DNA of 64,000 nt from Limonium bicolor (GCA_023374045.1 JAIOTZ010000136.1:1-64000), one strand, 5' to 3'. Positions 34,090-46,862 are shown, numbered from the stretch's first letter. Translations and numbers: made by a program. The notes: generated from the letters alone by a model not told the origin.

Positions 34090-34346
34090 AATCGTCTAAC
34101 TCCCTTCCGCTCAATTTCAAGGTTTTCGGTTTTCAATGTTTTAAAACCCGGGAGTTAGAGACGTTATTAGGGTTTGACCGAGAGCATCTCATTCATGATG
34201 TTTCTCTCTAAATCCTAAATTTCGACATAAATTCATTGCCCCATCTTTCGAGCCTCGGCACTTACCATTAATTAAGTGTCGTGTTCGAGGGGGTACATAG
34301 GGTAATCCCTCGGGATTATCCGCCCTTTTACAACAAAAATGATTTT
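34090..34346. repeat. direct repeat A1 (about 257 bp)
   Basis: Matches 34648-34904 with few differences, from AATCGTCTAACTCCCTTCCG to the CGCCCTTTTACAA region. It includes the fully shared TTAATTAAGTGTCGTGTTCG. It is a local duplication inside LTR-like sequence. Confidence 0.9.
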
Positions 34347-34647
34347 TGGTTTTAAAATTTTAAGAGAGACAATTCGGAACAAATCAATCCAATCCTTTCA
34401 TTAGAGCTTTAACCCATAAGCACTTCTCAATCCTTTCTTAAGCAAACTCGAAGTCACCAGCCTTACTAACATAGGGCCCTTTATTCTTAAATACTCTTGA
34501 ACAACCTTAGTGATCAGAAATCTGAAACATTCTCAAAACCCGAACACCTGTAAACCAAATATCCTCTTTCATACTCCATCAACACTTTTGACTTCCTAAA
34601 TCATCTCAAAATTTTGACCATTCTAAAATCCAAACTTTATAAACATG

Positions 34648-34904
34648 AAATCGTCTAACTCCCTTCCGCTCGATTTCAATATTTTCAGTTTTAACGTTTT
34701 AAAAACCCGGGAGTTAGAGATGTTATTAGGGGTCAACCGAGAACATCTCATTCATGGTGTTTCTCTCTGAATCCTATTTTTCGACATAAATTCATTGCCC
34801 CATCTTTCGAGCCTCGGCACTTACCATTAATTAAGTGTCGTGTTCGAGGGGGTACATAGGGTAATCCCTCGGGATTATCCGCCCTTTTACAATAAAATGA
34901 TTTT
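34648..34904. repeat. direct repeat A2 (partner of 34090-34346)
   Basis: Second copy, 558 bp downstream. The spacer (34347-34647) is AT-rich, non-coding and unrelated to the repeat. Confidence 0.9.
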
Positions 34905-35089
34905 CCTCAATCGCTTTCAAACCTCAAATTTAAAAAACTCGGGATCTCTATTCAAATGCCAATTGCCTCACACACTCAAATCATCTTCAAAACTCCAAAT
35001 CACTTCATACCCAGATCATCATTCAAACTCCAACTCGCATTAAACTCAAATCCTCTTACAAATTCCAACTTCATTCAAACTTCCAAAGT

Positions 35090-36165
35090 CTCACAGGCCC
35101 GAGCGTCTCATGGACTCGAACATCTCACGAACTCTAATGTCTCACAGACCCGAGTGTCTCACAGACTCAATCATTCTGAGATTTCAATGTCTCACAGACC
35201 TGGGCGTCTCACCGACTCTAACCTCCCAAAACCCGAAACTTCTTGAAACTTCGAATCCTTCTAAATCTCAAACACTACAAATATCCTCAAGCACCACAAA
35301 CATCAAAACTTCCAAAACCCAAAAGTGCTGAACTTCGTAAGGTCTGATCTCAGCGGAGAGTTGAGTACGTAGGCAACCCACACAGGGTGCGACCCCATTC
35401 CAAACAAAAAAACCCTTTTCCCCCTCTGAGGTGGCTCTCATATCTCTCAAAACATTCAAACCTTCTTCGGTTCCCACAAACTTCAAACCATCAGACTCCA
35501 AGTCTTGTCTATTCACTCAACCTCAGACTTTTCCCAAATCTTCATTCTATACTCAGCTGAGTTCACCAACTCCTCCCCTTGGCGCTAGTTTGGCAGAAAA
35601 GCTCGCCTCATCCACTCTCTTTCTCTCTTCCTGTCCTAATCCTATCCTATCCTCTGGCTTTAACTGAATCTCTCTAATAAGGTTTTGAAAGAAGACAATC
35701 CCGACAGTTGGAGACTGAGGTTTCCTCGGGCACCAATCTAAAGTCGTGGTCGTTGCCACTTCTGAGGGGTGTAACCCAGTGCGAACCCAACATAGAATCT
35801 CTGCAAGATGACCAGATAAGTCCTATCCATAGGGAACAACCTCAGAGTCAACTAACGGTTATTAGAACCCTTCTCCTCCTTTCCTAGTTCTTTAGGTCAA
35901 ACTAGGTGGCGACTCTAGTCAATTTCACCTTATAGAGGCATAAGTCTGCGTGGGGCCCATCGAGAGCGGGTGTAGTGTTCATTTACACTCCCCTTATGCT
36001 TTCTGGGAAATACGGACGATTTAGTAGGTATTTGAGGGATGCTAGAATAACGGGTTTTCACCCTCCACAGAATGGCAGTTTCTAGGAACTAGACCTTTCA
36101 GTCAAAGAACCATATCTAGATAGACCCCCTCATACCGAAAAATCACCCTCCACACTTATGACCCT
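35090..36165. repeat. direct repeat B1 of Tat-type LTR sequence
   Basis: Begins with short GTCTCACAGACCCGAGC-type repeats and the GAGTACGTAGGCA block (35340-35392). It continues through AAAGCTCGCCTCATCCACTC, GGTGTAACCCAGTGCGAACC, ACTAGGTGGCGACTC (about 35908-35922) and GGACGATTTAGTAGGTATTT, and ends near CACCCTCCACA. The order is repeated at 36970-37819. The blocks look like LTR and leader parts of a Tat-type element. No coding frame is convincing. Confidence 0.8.
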
Positions 36166-36969
36166 TTAACTGACAGAAAAGTTTTGGATGTATCATCGTT
36201 CCACACCTAATGGGTCTCTCATTCGTTTCGTGGGGCAATAATCTCCCATAACTTCATAAAACACTTGAATCACCGTTATATTTATAAAAACAAAACTTTG
36301 AAAAACCAGCCCTTAAGGCCATCTTAGGAAGGCTTAGGATGTGAAACCACCCCATGTCTAACGGGTCTCTCATTCGTTTTATGTGGGTGGAATCCTCCTT
36401 TGCCTTCAACACACCCATAATCAAGAGTTAATAAATCAATAAATTGATCCATCTCACTTGTTAATATCTCACCAATCAAGCCCAAAAATCAATAAGCCCC
36501 ATCTTTGGCCAATTTCTCAAAAGCCCAAATTGTTTCAAATAAAAAATCCCAATGCTTAGAGCAGGCCCAAAAAACCATGGCAAACCCAACATTCAAATTC
36601 AAACTCGGCCCACTTCTCCAAGGCCCATATCCATTCGGCCCAATCCAAAATTCAATTCCAAAATCAATTCAATTTGAGGCCCAAAAACCATTTCAAATGC
36701 AGCCAAAAAATTCAAATCCATATCAACTCAATTTCCAAATCAAATTCAAATACAAATCAACTCATTTCCAAATCAAATCAAATCCGATTCCAATTCAATC
36801 TCAATCTCAATTCAATTCCAAACTCATTCAAATTCAATTCAATTCCAAACTCATTCAAATTCAATTCAATTCCAAACTCATTCAAATTCAATTTCATTTC
36901 AATTCCAATTCAAATCAATATTCATTCAACCCCGGTACAACTTCGATTTCAATTCAATTTCAATTTCAT
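36166..36969. repeat. AATTCAAA-rich low-complexity stretch with 27-28-bp repeats
   Basis: From about 36650 the sequence is built of TTCAAATTCAATTCC words. Three tandem units (about 36815-36895) contain AATTCCAAACTCATTCAAAT. Open frames rich in Asn/Ser/Phe/Gln (36505-37002, 36674-36991) are by-products. The 36170-36500 part holds two diverged copies of a GTCTCTCATTCGTTT phrase and no gene. Confidence 0.7.
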
Positions 36970-37819
36970 TCTAATTTCTCCTACACTCTAAATGTCTCAT
37001 AGACCCGAGTGTCTCACAGACTTTGTCATTCCAATGATTCGAATGTCTCACAGATCTGAGCGTCTCACAGACCCGAGCGTCTCACTATGAGGCGGTACTC
37101 ATACCACTCAAAGAATTCAAATCTCTTCTGATTCACTTAAAACCCTTAAACCTTTAGACTTCAGGTCTTCTTCATCCACTTAATCCATGAACCTTCCCTC
37201 GATTTTCCTATCTACATTCAATCAACTCTCAACCCATCAATCCTTTCATTTGGTGCTTGCTTGATAGAAAAGCTCACCTCATCCACTCTCTATCTCTCTT
37301 CCTCTCCTATCCTATCCTTAAGGCCATCCGAAATGAATCTCTTTAATAAGGTTTTGAAAGAAGACAATCCCAACAATTGGAGACCGAGGTTACCTTGGGC
37401 ACCAATCCGAAGTCGTGGTCGTTGCCACTTCCAAGGGGTGTAACCCAGTGCGAACCCACACAGAATCTCTGGTATGATCAGATAAGTCCTATTCATAGAC
37501 AACAAATTCAAAGTCAACCAACGGTTCTTAGAACCTTCCTTCTCCCTTCCTAGTTCCTTAGGTCAAACTAGGTGGCGACTCTAGTCAATTTCCACCTTTA
37601 GGGCATAAGTCCGCGTGGAGCCCATCAAGAGCGGGAGTAGTGCACACTTGCACTCTCCTTTATGCTTTCTGGGAAAGACGGACGATTTAGTAGGTATTTG
37701 AGGGATGCCAAAATAACAGGTTTTTACCCTCCTAGAATGGCATATTTCTAGGATCTTGGCTTTTCAGTCATACCATAGTTAGATAGACCCCCCCTCATAC
37801 CGAAAAATCACCCTCCACA
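36970..37819. repeat. direct repeat B2 (partner of 35090-36165)
   Basis: Same block order as B1, lacking the ACGTAGG block and more compact at the left. Homology to B1 ends at CACCCTCCACA (about 37819), where copia sequence begins shortly after. This fixes the left breakpoint of the copia remnant within about 100 bp. Confidence 0.8.
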
Positions 37820-38776
37820 ACCAGTAAAATGGCTCTATAGAGAGCAAAATCAGGTTTGTGGTAGAAAAAGGTTTGTGTCTGCTGTCGCAGGCCTCTATGC
37901 CTCTGATTTTCTAGACCTATGCTTTCAAGACAGCCGTGTATCTCATGAATATCACACCTACCAAGGCCATTGCTCATGATACTCCCTACACTAAGCTCCA
38001 CAATAAAATTCCCACTTTCACCCATCTAAGAGTGTTTGGCTGCAGTTGCTGGCCAAACCTCCATCCTTGTAATACACACAAATTGGCTTTCAGGTCCAGA
38101 GAATGTGCTTTTATTGGGTATGCTTCTAATTCTACTGGTTACCTATGCTATGACATGATAGAAAACAAAATTTTTGTCTCCAGAGATGTTACATTCAATG
38201 AGCTATCTTTTCCTTTCTCTAAAAAATCTACAACCACCTCTCCCTCTCCTTCTCAACACTCTAATCCCATCAATCTATTGATACCCTACACTGCCCCTTC
38301 CCTTCCCAACCCCTCTACACTCACTACTGAACCAACATGCCCTTCTCCTATACACAGTCAAGCTTCCCCTACTCATACTGCCTCACCTGTTTTCTCCCCT
38401 GCAATCAACCCTTCACCACTAGATGACACACCTCCCTTCACCTCCCATACTATATCCCAATTACCTTCTCCTGAGCCTTTACCTATCTCTCACCTTGCCC
38501 CACCACATCCCATGCTTACTAGATCTAAGACAAACTCCCTAAAGCCCAAAATTTTCGCTGATGGTACTGTCCATTGGCTAAACACCTTGACCACTACCCC
38601 TTCTAACACAATACCTGACCAACCCTCTTTTACTACTGCCATCAAGTATCCAGAGTGGAAGGCTGCTATGCAGCAAGAAATTGATGCTCTACGAGAAACC
38701 AAAACATGGGACTTGGTTCCCTTTGATCCTACCATGAATGTTTTGGGAACAAAATGGGTTCTGAAAAAAGAGGCTG
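37820..38776 (+). pseudogene. Ty1/copia pol, left part: integrase C-terminus and start of reverse transcriptase
   Basis: From about 37921 the frame reads AFKTAVYLMN, then LRVFGCSCWPNLHPCNTHKL and IGYASNSTGYLCYD, the GKGY-like C-terminal integrase region of copia elements. A long Pro/Ser/Thr linker follows. Then YPEWKAAMQQEIDALRETKT and GTKWVLKKE open the reverse transcriptase. The frame is cut at 38776 by the 38777-61816 insertion and continues at 61822. Gag, protease and integrase core are missing on the left. Joining the two halves (minus one GGCTG copy) leaves a one-base frame offset, so the copy was shifted before or after the insertion. Confidence 0.9.
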
Positions 38777-41019
38777 TGTAACACCCCACTCGTAATCACG
38801 TAATAATCACTCTCGTAGCAATAATTAAAAACGTCTCCAAGCGGAAGTCACACAGTAATAAACCTCACTTGGGTGTCACATGCCATTACTCGCCCATGCG
38901 AGTAAAGAAGCAGAAATAAAATAATTATGAAACAACGCTGACGATATATACATAACCGCAGTGATAACGAGATACTAACCTATACATCATTCTAAACCAA
39001 AAGTAATCTTAACGACAAGTGCGCGTCTAAATATTCCCGATTGTATACAACGTCATTAACCAAGTAAACTAATATCCATCCTAATACAATATGAATTCTC
39101 GTGCAGTATTCAAAATAAAACCCTAACTACCCGGGTCCCGCACTTCGGTTTTGTCGGTAATCATCACCTGCACAAATGTCGTGAAGGCTCAGCGATAAAC
39201 GCTAAGTATGCTAGGTTTGGACCCTATTGGTCACTTAATAGTCATGGTCGTCATTATATTAGATTCATTACATGCTTTTACCGGTGTACAGGTATATTAA
39301 AGCAGTAGACACATGAGTGGCAGTAAAGTAAAATAGTTAAGGCAGTCACTACAGTTCACACACAACAGCACATAACACATTTAATCATAACAATGATAAA
39401 CACGTAGCTGTTAAGTAACGGTCTTGTATACATTCATATATTATCCATAACAAGGTCAGCAAATGGTAAGTCACACCGTCGTTTATAAGGGTAGTTTCAT
39501 ATTAACACAACCGGCCTCCCCGGGCCCTCACATAACACTGTAATTTAGTTAGCACTGTCGGGAGTCAAGTTAGAACATCCTGAAATAACTCACACGGACG
39601 GTGGTCCCACGTACACAAAAGGTGCTCAGAATGCCCGGAGGATCAGGAAATCCCGAGACTTTTCACTTTGCCTTTTTAAAGGCGTCCACAAATGGCCAAG
39701 GGCCTTGTGCCAACAGTAGCACACTCTGCCTGACGATCTATATAGGCTCGATCAGGATTTAACAAGAGTAAACCCGATCCGGGCGTTAACTCTAGAGATC
39801 TATCTCTATGCGCAACCAGTAGCCAGTGGCTATCTGGGTTTATATATATATATCATCACACTCATACACTCTCCAACACTTGATTAAAAATTAATCAGTT
39901 ACCCAAAGTATAGTTTTAAGTCTTGGATATTACATTTATTACTTAGCCGCCCTGTGGGTCTTACGCATGCCTAGAAGTAATCTAGGTCATATTCATGTTC
40001 TAGAGCCGTGCTCTAGAGACCGACAATGTCGTGTCCCATACCTAAGTATTTTACTTAGGTTATTACATACATAATTATAATACTAAGCGTGTTATATTAA
40101 ATACATCAGTCACATCACGTTGATCGTATATGTATATTTATATAAGTCGATCTATAATCGACGTAGTATTAGTCCCGAAGGACGCTCACGCATAATTAAA
40201 CAATGCGGGAAAGAAACAGTTAAACATCACAAGGCATTTTTACACTTACATACACACATACATACATACATACATACACATCACACACGTTATACATCAA
40301 ACATATCTGAGCCCGAGGAAGCCCTCAGGACATCTCATATCAAACCCCTTTACATACCGTTCACCTCAGACCAAGGATGCGCAAAACCCTAGCTCGTCAA
40401 GCGCCTCCGTCGGTAATACAATCTAAATATACACAACACTATAAGTCTATCCACATGACTTAATCAAACTCGGTGCATCCGAAACTCTAGTAATCCCGAT
40501 GAAATACCCCAAATTATTAAAGCATGGATTAAATATTTAATCACATTAATTAAGGCCTAAACATGCCTTAAAAGTCAGCTGAGAACAACAGTGGTCAACA
40601 CAAAACAAGATGTTGCACCCTTTGACTGTTAAGGGTAAATAAATACCCAAATGAACTTCTTAGGACCTAAAAATTTGTCCTGAGTTTATTAACATAATAT
40701 TAAACATATTATAACCGTTGGACAACACTCCAACACAAAGAACAAGCACTTTCATGCTTCAAGGTCAAAAAGGGCAAAGATGTACTCTAAGAAACCTTAA
40801 AGGTCTAATGACCTTTAAATGATATAAAATTGAGTTACATGATCAAATATCATGTAAGGTACACAACAAGACCGTTGTCAAAGAAAACCAAGCTCAGAAA
40901 CACCACGCAACACAAAATGTGCGCTAAAACTCCTTAAAGCACGTTTTTGTGAAATTGTCTTTTAAATTGGTTTTAAATGAGCTAAAAGGTTATCACTACT
41001 AGAAAACACCATTTTAGCT

Positions 41020-41375
41020 ACAGATTTAGCGATGGCAACATTTCCGTCGCTAATTAGCGACGGAATAGCGAGGGATTGGCGACGGAATTATTGGCGACGG
41101 ATTAGCGAAGGACTTGCGACGGAAGTTGGGCGGGTCCAGTGGCGCTAAAATTTCTGGTCTTGGCGCCTCTTTTGGCGACGGAATAGAGACGGCCTTGTCC
41201 GTCGCTATTCTTTTTTTTAAAAAAAAATAAAAGAAACATTAGCGACGGACATATGTCCGTCGCTACTCGAACGACGTCGTTTTGTCCCATTGTCTTATCT
41301 CCCGCGGTTAAGTTTACTAACTAAAACGACGCCGTTTTAATCGGTTTTAGCGACGGAATAGCGACGGACCTGTCC
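41020..41375. repeat. left subterminal repeats of the CACTA element
   Basis: About ten occurrences of GCGACGG, in both orientations, usually as TAGCGACGGA or TCCGTCGCTA. The right-end set is at 46580-46862. In En/Spm such repeats bind the TNPA protein. That this applies here is an inference. Confidence 0.85.
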
Positions 41376-41656
41376 GTCGCTAATAATTAGGTAAAATCAG
41401 AAACGCGCCGCGCGCCGTGGTCTTCTTCCTCATTCTTCCTTATTCTTCTGCTCTCCAAACACAAACCTCCCTTCGCGCAGACCTGCGAACCAGCACACCC
41501 AGGTGACCATATAGCCGATTTCTGACTCGTTTTTCCGGCCAACCACCACTCCCATCGTCCCCGGCAAGTTTCTGGCGTCAACTGTACACGTTTTCTGCTC
41601 TCAGGTAAATTACGAAACCCTAACTCATTAATTCCGAAAATTAGTTTAGCAAATCT

Positions 41657-41910
41657 ATAAATTTGTTAGTTTTGACTTAGATTGTGTGGTTTTCATTGCA
41701 AATTTGTGCTAATTATTCTGCTGGTAGTTGCTTTATTAGTGCAATATTCGTTATGTATAATATTAAGTCTCAATATAGAATTACCCTTGTGATATTACAA
41801 GGTTTTCACAAATAATAATACAAAATATAAATTTGTTAGTTTTGACTTAGATTGTGTGGTTTTCATTGCAAATTTGTGCTAATTATTCTGCTGGTAGTTG
41901 CTTTATTAGT
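41657..41910. repeat. 84-bp direct duplication inside the CACTA element
   Basis: 41657-41740 and 41827-41910 are identical by eye from ATAAATTTGTTAGTTTTGAC to GGTAGTTGCTTTATTAGT. They are separated by 86 bp. The identity suggests a recent event relative to the surrounding decay. Confidence 0.88.
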
Positions 41911-41999
41911 CATCAATTTGAAAAATCGTTATCAGTCAACATACTAATTAAATTTGTAGCTTTCAGAATTTTTTTTGTTTCAGAGGATACATTTAAAAT

Positions 42000-43470
42000 T
42001 ATGAAACATATATAATTATGAAATGATATTAGAATTAAAATATGGTATGAAATTTCTGGGCAGCTAGCTTGCCTCATTATCAGCTAGTATACATATGTAT
42101 TGATGTTGTGTGGTAATTATGAATGTTAATTGTTGATTTTTTTTTGTGGTAGTAGACCTAGGGTTACAATATTGTCAAATAGAAAATTGATTTGGGCTCA
42201 CTCATTTTTGGCTACTTCTCTATTGTTTGGATTATATTATTTATCAGTTTTATTGGATTGGATTAATTATATTATTTGGGAACATTATTGTTTTTTCTTT
42301 GTCCTTCGTTCTAATTAATACAAGTATTTCATAGTTTTGATCCACAATTTATATAGCAACTCAGATATAAGAATGTTTTTTTGACTTTCAAATATATGAA
42401 TGTTTAAGTACACTTTAAAAATGGCGCTTCATATTATAACATGAATTAATAAATATAGGAAGAAAGATACAAGTTACAGGTTACTAGTGTTCTTCATCAT
42501 ACCATGGTACATATCACTGGCGGTGAATTATGTAAGATAAAATAATTAAATTTAAACAATTAATGTATGTGACGTATAGAGTTAAAAAGTAAAACTAATG
42601 AGATAAACTGTTTTTAATACGCCCATAAGAGATTATAATGTTGTCCCGAATGATTATAATGTTTTCTTTAATTAATTAATAATATAGTTAACTATAATCA
42701 ACGACCAACCGAGGATTTTTATCAATAATACAAATGGAATCAGACCTTTTGTTCTTTTGAAAGTCTCTGTTTTTTTGAAGTTTTGATAATCGTGTATCTT
42801 GTTGATGTGGGATTTAATTATATAGAGTATAATATATATGTATCATTTCTTATCGTGCAAGTTTAACAAGGGAGTATTAGATTTTGTAAATTGTACTAAA
42901 TTTATCTATATAATTAAATGTATATATATGATAATACTTCACTTTGTTTTTTAAACTCAGCAATTACCTCATTACGAAAAAAGGCTTGTTTTTTCCTTCT
43001 AAAATACCTTTTAATATATATTGTTTCTTATTAAATAATTCAGTTGATAATTTAATTGTATAATTAAGTTGATAAAATCAATTAAGTTAATATATATTTT
43101 AAACTTGATTTTATATTAGGATATATTATTTCTTATTTAATATATATAGTACGTACTAGGTAAAAATAAAGTATAATATGATATTTGTTTGAACTTAAAT
43201 ATCCATTGCTTGTTAGTTACTTTTGTGTGTGTGTTTTGTTAGTTACTTAATTTGCGTCGATGAATCAAGTGGTTGGATCTGTTGTATGCTGTTGTAGATA
43301 TTGTGTGGACAATCTGTTGGGTTTTGTTGATAACTATTGGTATTTGTGAATCGTCCTTGTGGGATGCTTAAATAAGCGGAAAAGTAAAAAAATAGGGGAG
43401 ACTATGTCAAATTTTTTTAAAATTTTATTAGTTTGAACTAAAGTAGTGTTGATAATCACCGTATTTTATA
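42000..43470. other. AT-rich non-coding interior of the CACTA element
   Basis: No gene or clear repeat is visible. The stretch occupies the place between the left end and the transposase-associated domain and may be promoter, intron or deletion-scar sequence. Confidence 0.4.
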
Positions 43471-43554
43471 TTTCGGTTGGTCTCCTCCCTCAGGCGTAGT
43501 CGCATGGCACGGCACCCACCACCACCACCGCACACACCGGACACCACCACCATC

Positions 43555-43638
43555 TATCTTCTTCTTCTTCTTCTTCTTCTTATTCTTCTTATTCTTCTTT
43601 TTGTCTTTCTCCAGTCCAATTCGTTCTTCTTCTTCTAT

Positions 43639-43669
<31 letters not shown>

Positions 43670-43705
43670 TTTGTCTTTCTCTAGTCCAATTCGTTCTTCG
43701 ATTGA
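43555..43705. repeat. TTC trinucleotide microsatellite region
   Basis: Two runs of TTC/CTT repeats are each followed by the same phrase (TTTGTCTTTCT, then CCAGTCCAATTCGTTCTTC or its one-base variant). This suggests a short duplication on top of the microsatellite. Confidence 0.9.
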
Positions 43706-43763
43706 TAAATGTGAATCGTCATCAACCCGATACGTATGAGTCCTCGTCATCAACCCGATAGGC

Positions 43764-43996
43764 ATGAGACCCGCTAGATTGTGGATGTACGATGAGAGAA
43801 CCTTTGAGAGAGGTAGAATCTCTGCCGAATGGCTGAGGAAGATGGAAGAGTTTGTCGCTTTTGCACTACAACACCCTGAATGTATGGAAGATGGTAAAAT
43901 TAAGTGCCCTTGCGACATGACAAGGTGTAGAAACAGACAGTATCTCAAGCCTGATGTTGTTAAGGTTCATTTAGCACAGAAACATTTGATTTAGTA
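43764..43996 (+). pseudogene. CACTA transposase N-terminal (transposase-associated) domain, truncated
   Basis: The ATG at 43764 starts 76 residues with RLWMYDERTFERGRISAEWL, then IKCPCDMTRCRN and VKVHLAQKHLI before a stop. The WMY start, the Cys-Pro-Cys/Cys pattern and the final VxxHL motif fit the transposase-associated domain (PF13963, from memory), normally at the N-terminus of TNPD-type CACTA transposases of about 700-1000 residues. The frame stops at once and no catalytic domain follows, so the transposase has been lost by internal deletion. Confidence 0.8.
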
Positions 43997-44154
43997 GACA
44001 TAACAGATACATAAATTTAAAAAGTAAACTTACATACAACTACTATGCAACAACAATATATTATTGATTTCATTTGTTTTTTAATTAGTGTATAAAAATA
44101 TTTATTCTACTAATTGTTTAATGTGATGTTTGTCATGCATGGGTTTTCACAGTG

Positions 44155-46341
44155 ATGGCAGGTGGTAGAAGTTTTTTTAAATCTGGGTGGTCATTTGGTC
44201 GAAGCAGAAGCAGGGCCAGCACTTCTACTCCCCCAGGTGATTCGCAGCAGCCTGCAGCTGATCATGTGGATGGTTCCGGTCATGATTCGCAGCCCCCCTC
44301 TCACTCCTTGTCAGGACGAGCACCCATGGGGACCCCTTATTTCGACTCTCACCCACACCATTCTTCGATTGTCCCAGATTCACAGCCGTCTGTTGAGAGA
44401 CGTCGATCTGTATCTCTACCTCTACGTCGACAGTCTACTCCTCCACCTCCACGGCAGCCTACTCCTCCACGTCAGCCTACTCCTCCATATCAGTCTACTC
44501 CTCCACATCAGTCTACTCCTTCACTACATGATGATTCACCACCATCTGACGAAGCACCACCATCTGACGAAGCACCTACACACGGTGGTGGTGTTGATCC
44601 CCGCGTGGTCATTACTATCTCTGATAGGTAAGTACTATGTAAGTAAAAAACAATTCTCAATAAACTTTGTTTTAAATATATATATGCTAATTGTCAATTT
44701 GTGACGCATTATATAATTATAGGGAGCTACTACCTGCAAACAAGGTTGCTCGTTCTTTTCTTCCTTGCTTTGAGACGAGGTGGTTTCCAGAGGGTTATAA
44801 TTGGGAGGGTTTGGGCCAGGACGGGCATAGATTCTATTTCAATGAATTCAAGGTATTTAACCATTCTTGATATTTAACTTCTTTTTTTGTATATGTTATG
44901 CTTACACTTACTAATTTATGCAGAAGCGCTTCCGTTGGGATCCTGCCCTTGAGAGTGTTGTCTATGAGATATTCTGCGCCTTGGGCAGAAAACGTTATTC
45001 AGACACACTCTACAAGATGAAGGCTAAGAGAATGAGGAGAAAAGTCAGCGATGAAATCTGGCAGGCTTGGGAACACGAATGGGCGAATGAGAAGCGTAAG
45101 AAGATCAGCGAGATTAACTCTCGCAACCGGCGGACTGAGCATACACCTGGCGGTGGTCTATCTACTCATGCATGCGGTTCTCGCTCGATAAAGGAGCATC
45201 AGAGGGTTCTGGTGAGTTTTTTTGTTATGTAAGTGTATATGAAAATGGATGCAAGTACATGTGAATGTGAATGTGAATGTGAATGTGAATGTGAATGTGA
45301 TAATGCAACTTTGAATGCATTATGTGAGTTGTGATTGTTATCAGATTCTGATATGTGCAATATTGGATTGTATATGTGTGGGCAAATGCATAAAAACAGG
45401 GGAGGTTATGTCAGATTTTTTTAAGCCTTGATTGATTAATCAATATTATCTGATTCTGACTGAACAATCCTGGTTTTTATGTGTGGGAAATGTAAAAAAA
45501 CAGGGGAGGTTCTGTCAAATTTTTTAAAGGCTTGCTTCTAATTTAATCAAGTGTTTTTTTTTGTAGACTAAGAAATACGGTACACAACCGGATGCTTACA
45601 CATTGTTCATACACACTCATTCGAGCAAGGATGAGCATGGAAACAGTGTGCCTGTATGCCCCAAGGTCGAGGAAACTGCTGTAAGTGTTTTAATTTAACT
45701 TATTTAAGTTGATTACATTATTGAAATTTATTCATTAGCGATGAGTACTAATTATATATATATCATTGTGTTATGATTATGAAGCATAAATACGAAGAGC
45801 TGTTAGATGCTGCCACTCAGGAGTCAACCACTCCTGATGATCCATCTCTGCAAGCCACACCAGTAGACCCTAATGAAATTTTTTATAAGGCTGTTGAAGG
45901 GAAATCCAGAAAGCAGAGGGTCTATGGTGTGGGCGAGCTAGCACCGGTGTACTTCCCTGATTCATTTCACTCCACCGGCACTAGCTCACGTGCTTCCGGC
46001 AAAGACCATAGCACATACGAGTCCATGAAGATGGAGATTGAGCAGGATCTGAGTCAGAGGTTCGATGAAAATTACAGGCGCAGGTTCGTATTGAGGAGAG
46101 GGAAGCGATGCGCCAGGAGATATACGGCGAGGAGATGCAGAGGATGATACGCGCGCAGATCTCCCAAATGTTTCCCTCTCAGCAGAGTCGACCGTACGGT
46201 GATCCTGGTGCTGGCTCTAGTACGGGTGGATGGGGTCAGTGGCCTAGCGATCCACATGATGGCTCAGGTGGTTCGGGTGGTCCGGGTGATCATATGGGAT
46301 ATCGTCCAGGGGATGGACATGGTTGGGGGGGCGGATATTAG
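44155..46341 (+). pseudogene. CACTA accessory (TNPA/Tnp1-like) gene, five exons, with a frame offset in the last exon
   Basis: Starts at ATG 44155 (MAGGRSFFKSGW). Exons by GT/AG signals: 44155-44627 (Ser/Pro-rich, with STPP/PTPP repeats), 44723-44852 (ends HRFYFNEFK), 44924-45211 (KRFRWDPALE to SIKEHQRVL), 45567-45680 (TKKYGTQPDAYTLFIHTHSS), then from 45785. Exons 3-4 match the plant transposase Ptta/En/Spm family (Transposase_24, PF03004, from memory). The last exon reads to about 46080 in one frame. A second frame then carries EEREAMRQEIYGEEMQRMIR and a Gly-rich tail to 46341. The frame change near 46080 implies a one-base indel or a missed intron. In En/Spm this protein binds the subterminal repeats and is needed for excision. 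It could still be partly intact here. Confidence 0.8.
45258..45301. repeat. GTGAAT hexanucleotide microsatellite in an intron
   Basis: About seven perfect GTGAAT units lie within intron 3 of the CACTA accessory gene. Confidence 0.95.
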
Positions 46342-46579
46342 ATAGATATGATATTTGACTTTATTAGCTTGAACTATGTCTGTATCAAATTCGACTGCAC
46401 TACTTCATGGTTGTGTTGACTGAATATTTATTTTTGGTCTGTTAGTGAGATTAATGAGTACAACTGTTTATGGTATTGCATATTAAAGGTGGATATGAAT
46501 AAAATGTGTTATATGTCCACATTTACAGGTGAAAATATGGCTACGAATCAAAATATTAAATATTTTTTTAAAATTAAAA

Positions 46580-46862
46580 CAGATTAGCGACGGACATTCC
46601 GTCGCTAACAAATAAATAAGAAAAATATAAATTTCCGTCGCCAGCTTAGCGACGGACAGTTCCGTCTCTAATCCGTCGCCAATTTGGATTTAGCGACGGA
46701 CGCCTCCGTCTCTAATCCGTCGCTATTTGGCGACGGATGACGGCTTCCGACGCGACTTTGGCATTAGCGACGATGGCATTAGCGACGGACAATTCCGTCT
46801 CTAATCCGTCGCTAATATCGTTTAGCGACGGATTAAGACGGAATTGTCCGTCGCTAATGCCG
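46580..46862. repeat. right subterminal repeats of the CACTA element
   Basis: More than twelve GCGACGG or CCGTCGC words, many arranged as inverted pairs (for example CGTTTAGCGACGG and CCGTCGCTAATGCCG around 46830-46862). They mirror the left-end cluster. Confidence 0.85.

Noticed and set aside
38490..38789. Minus-strand open frame of 99 residues
   Set aside because: It is the antisense shadow of the copia pol frame with clear integrase and reverse transcriptase motifs on the plus strand.
43477..43761. 94-residue open frame with Leu/Ser runs as a signal-peptide protein
   Set aside because: It is a translation of a TTC/CTT microsatellite just upstream of the CACTA transposase-associated domain.
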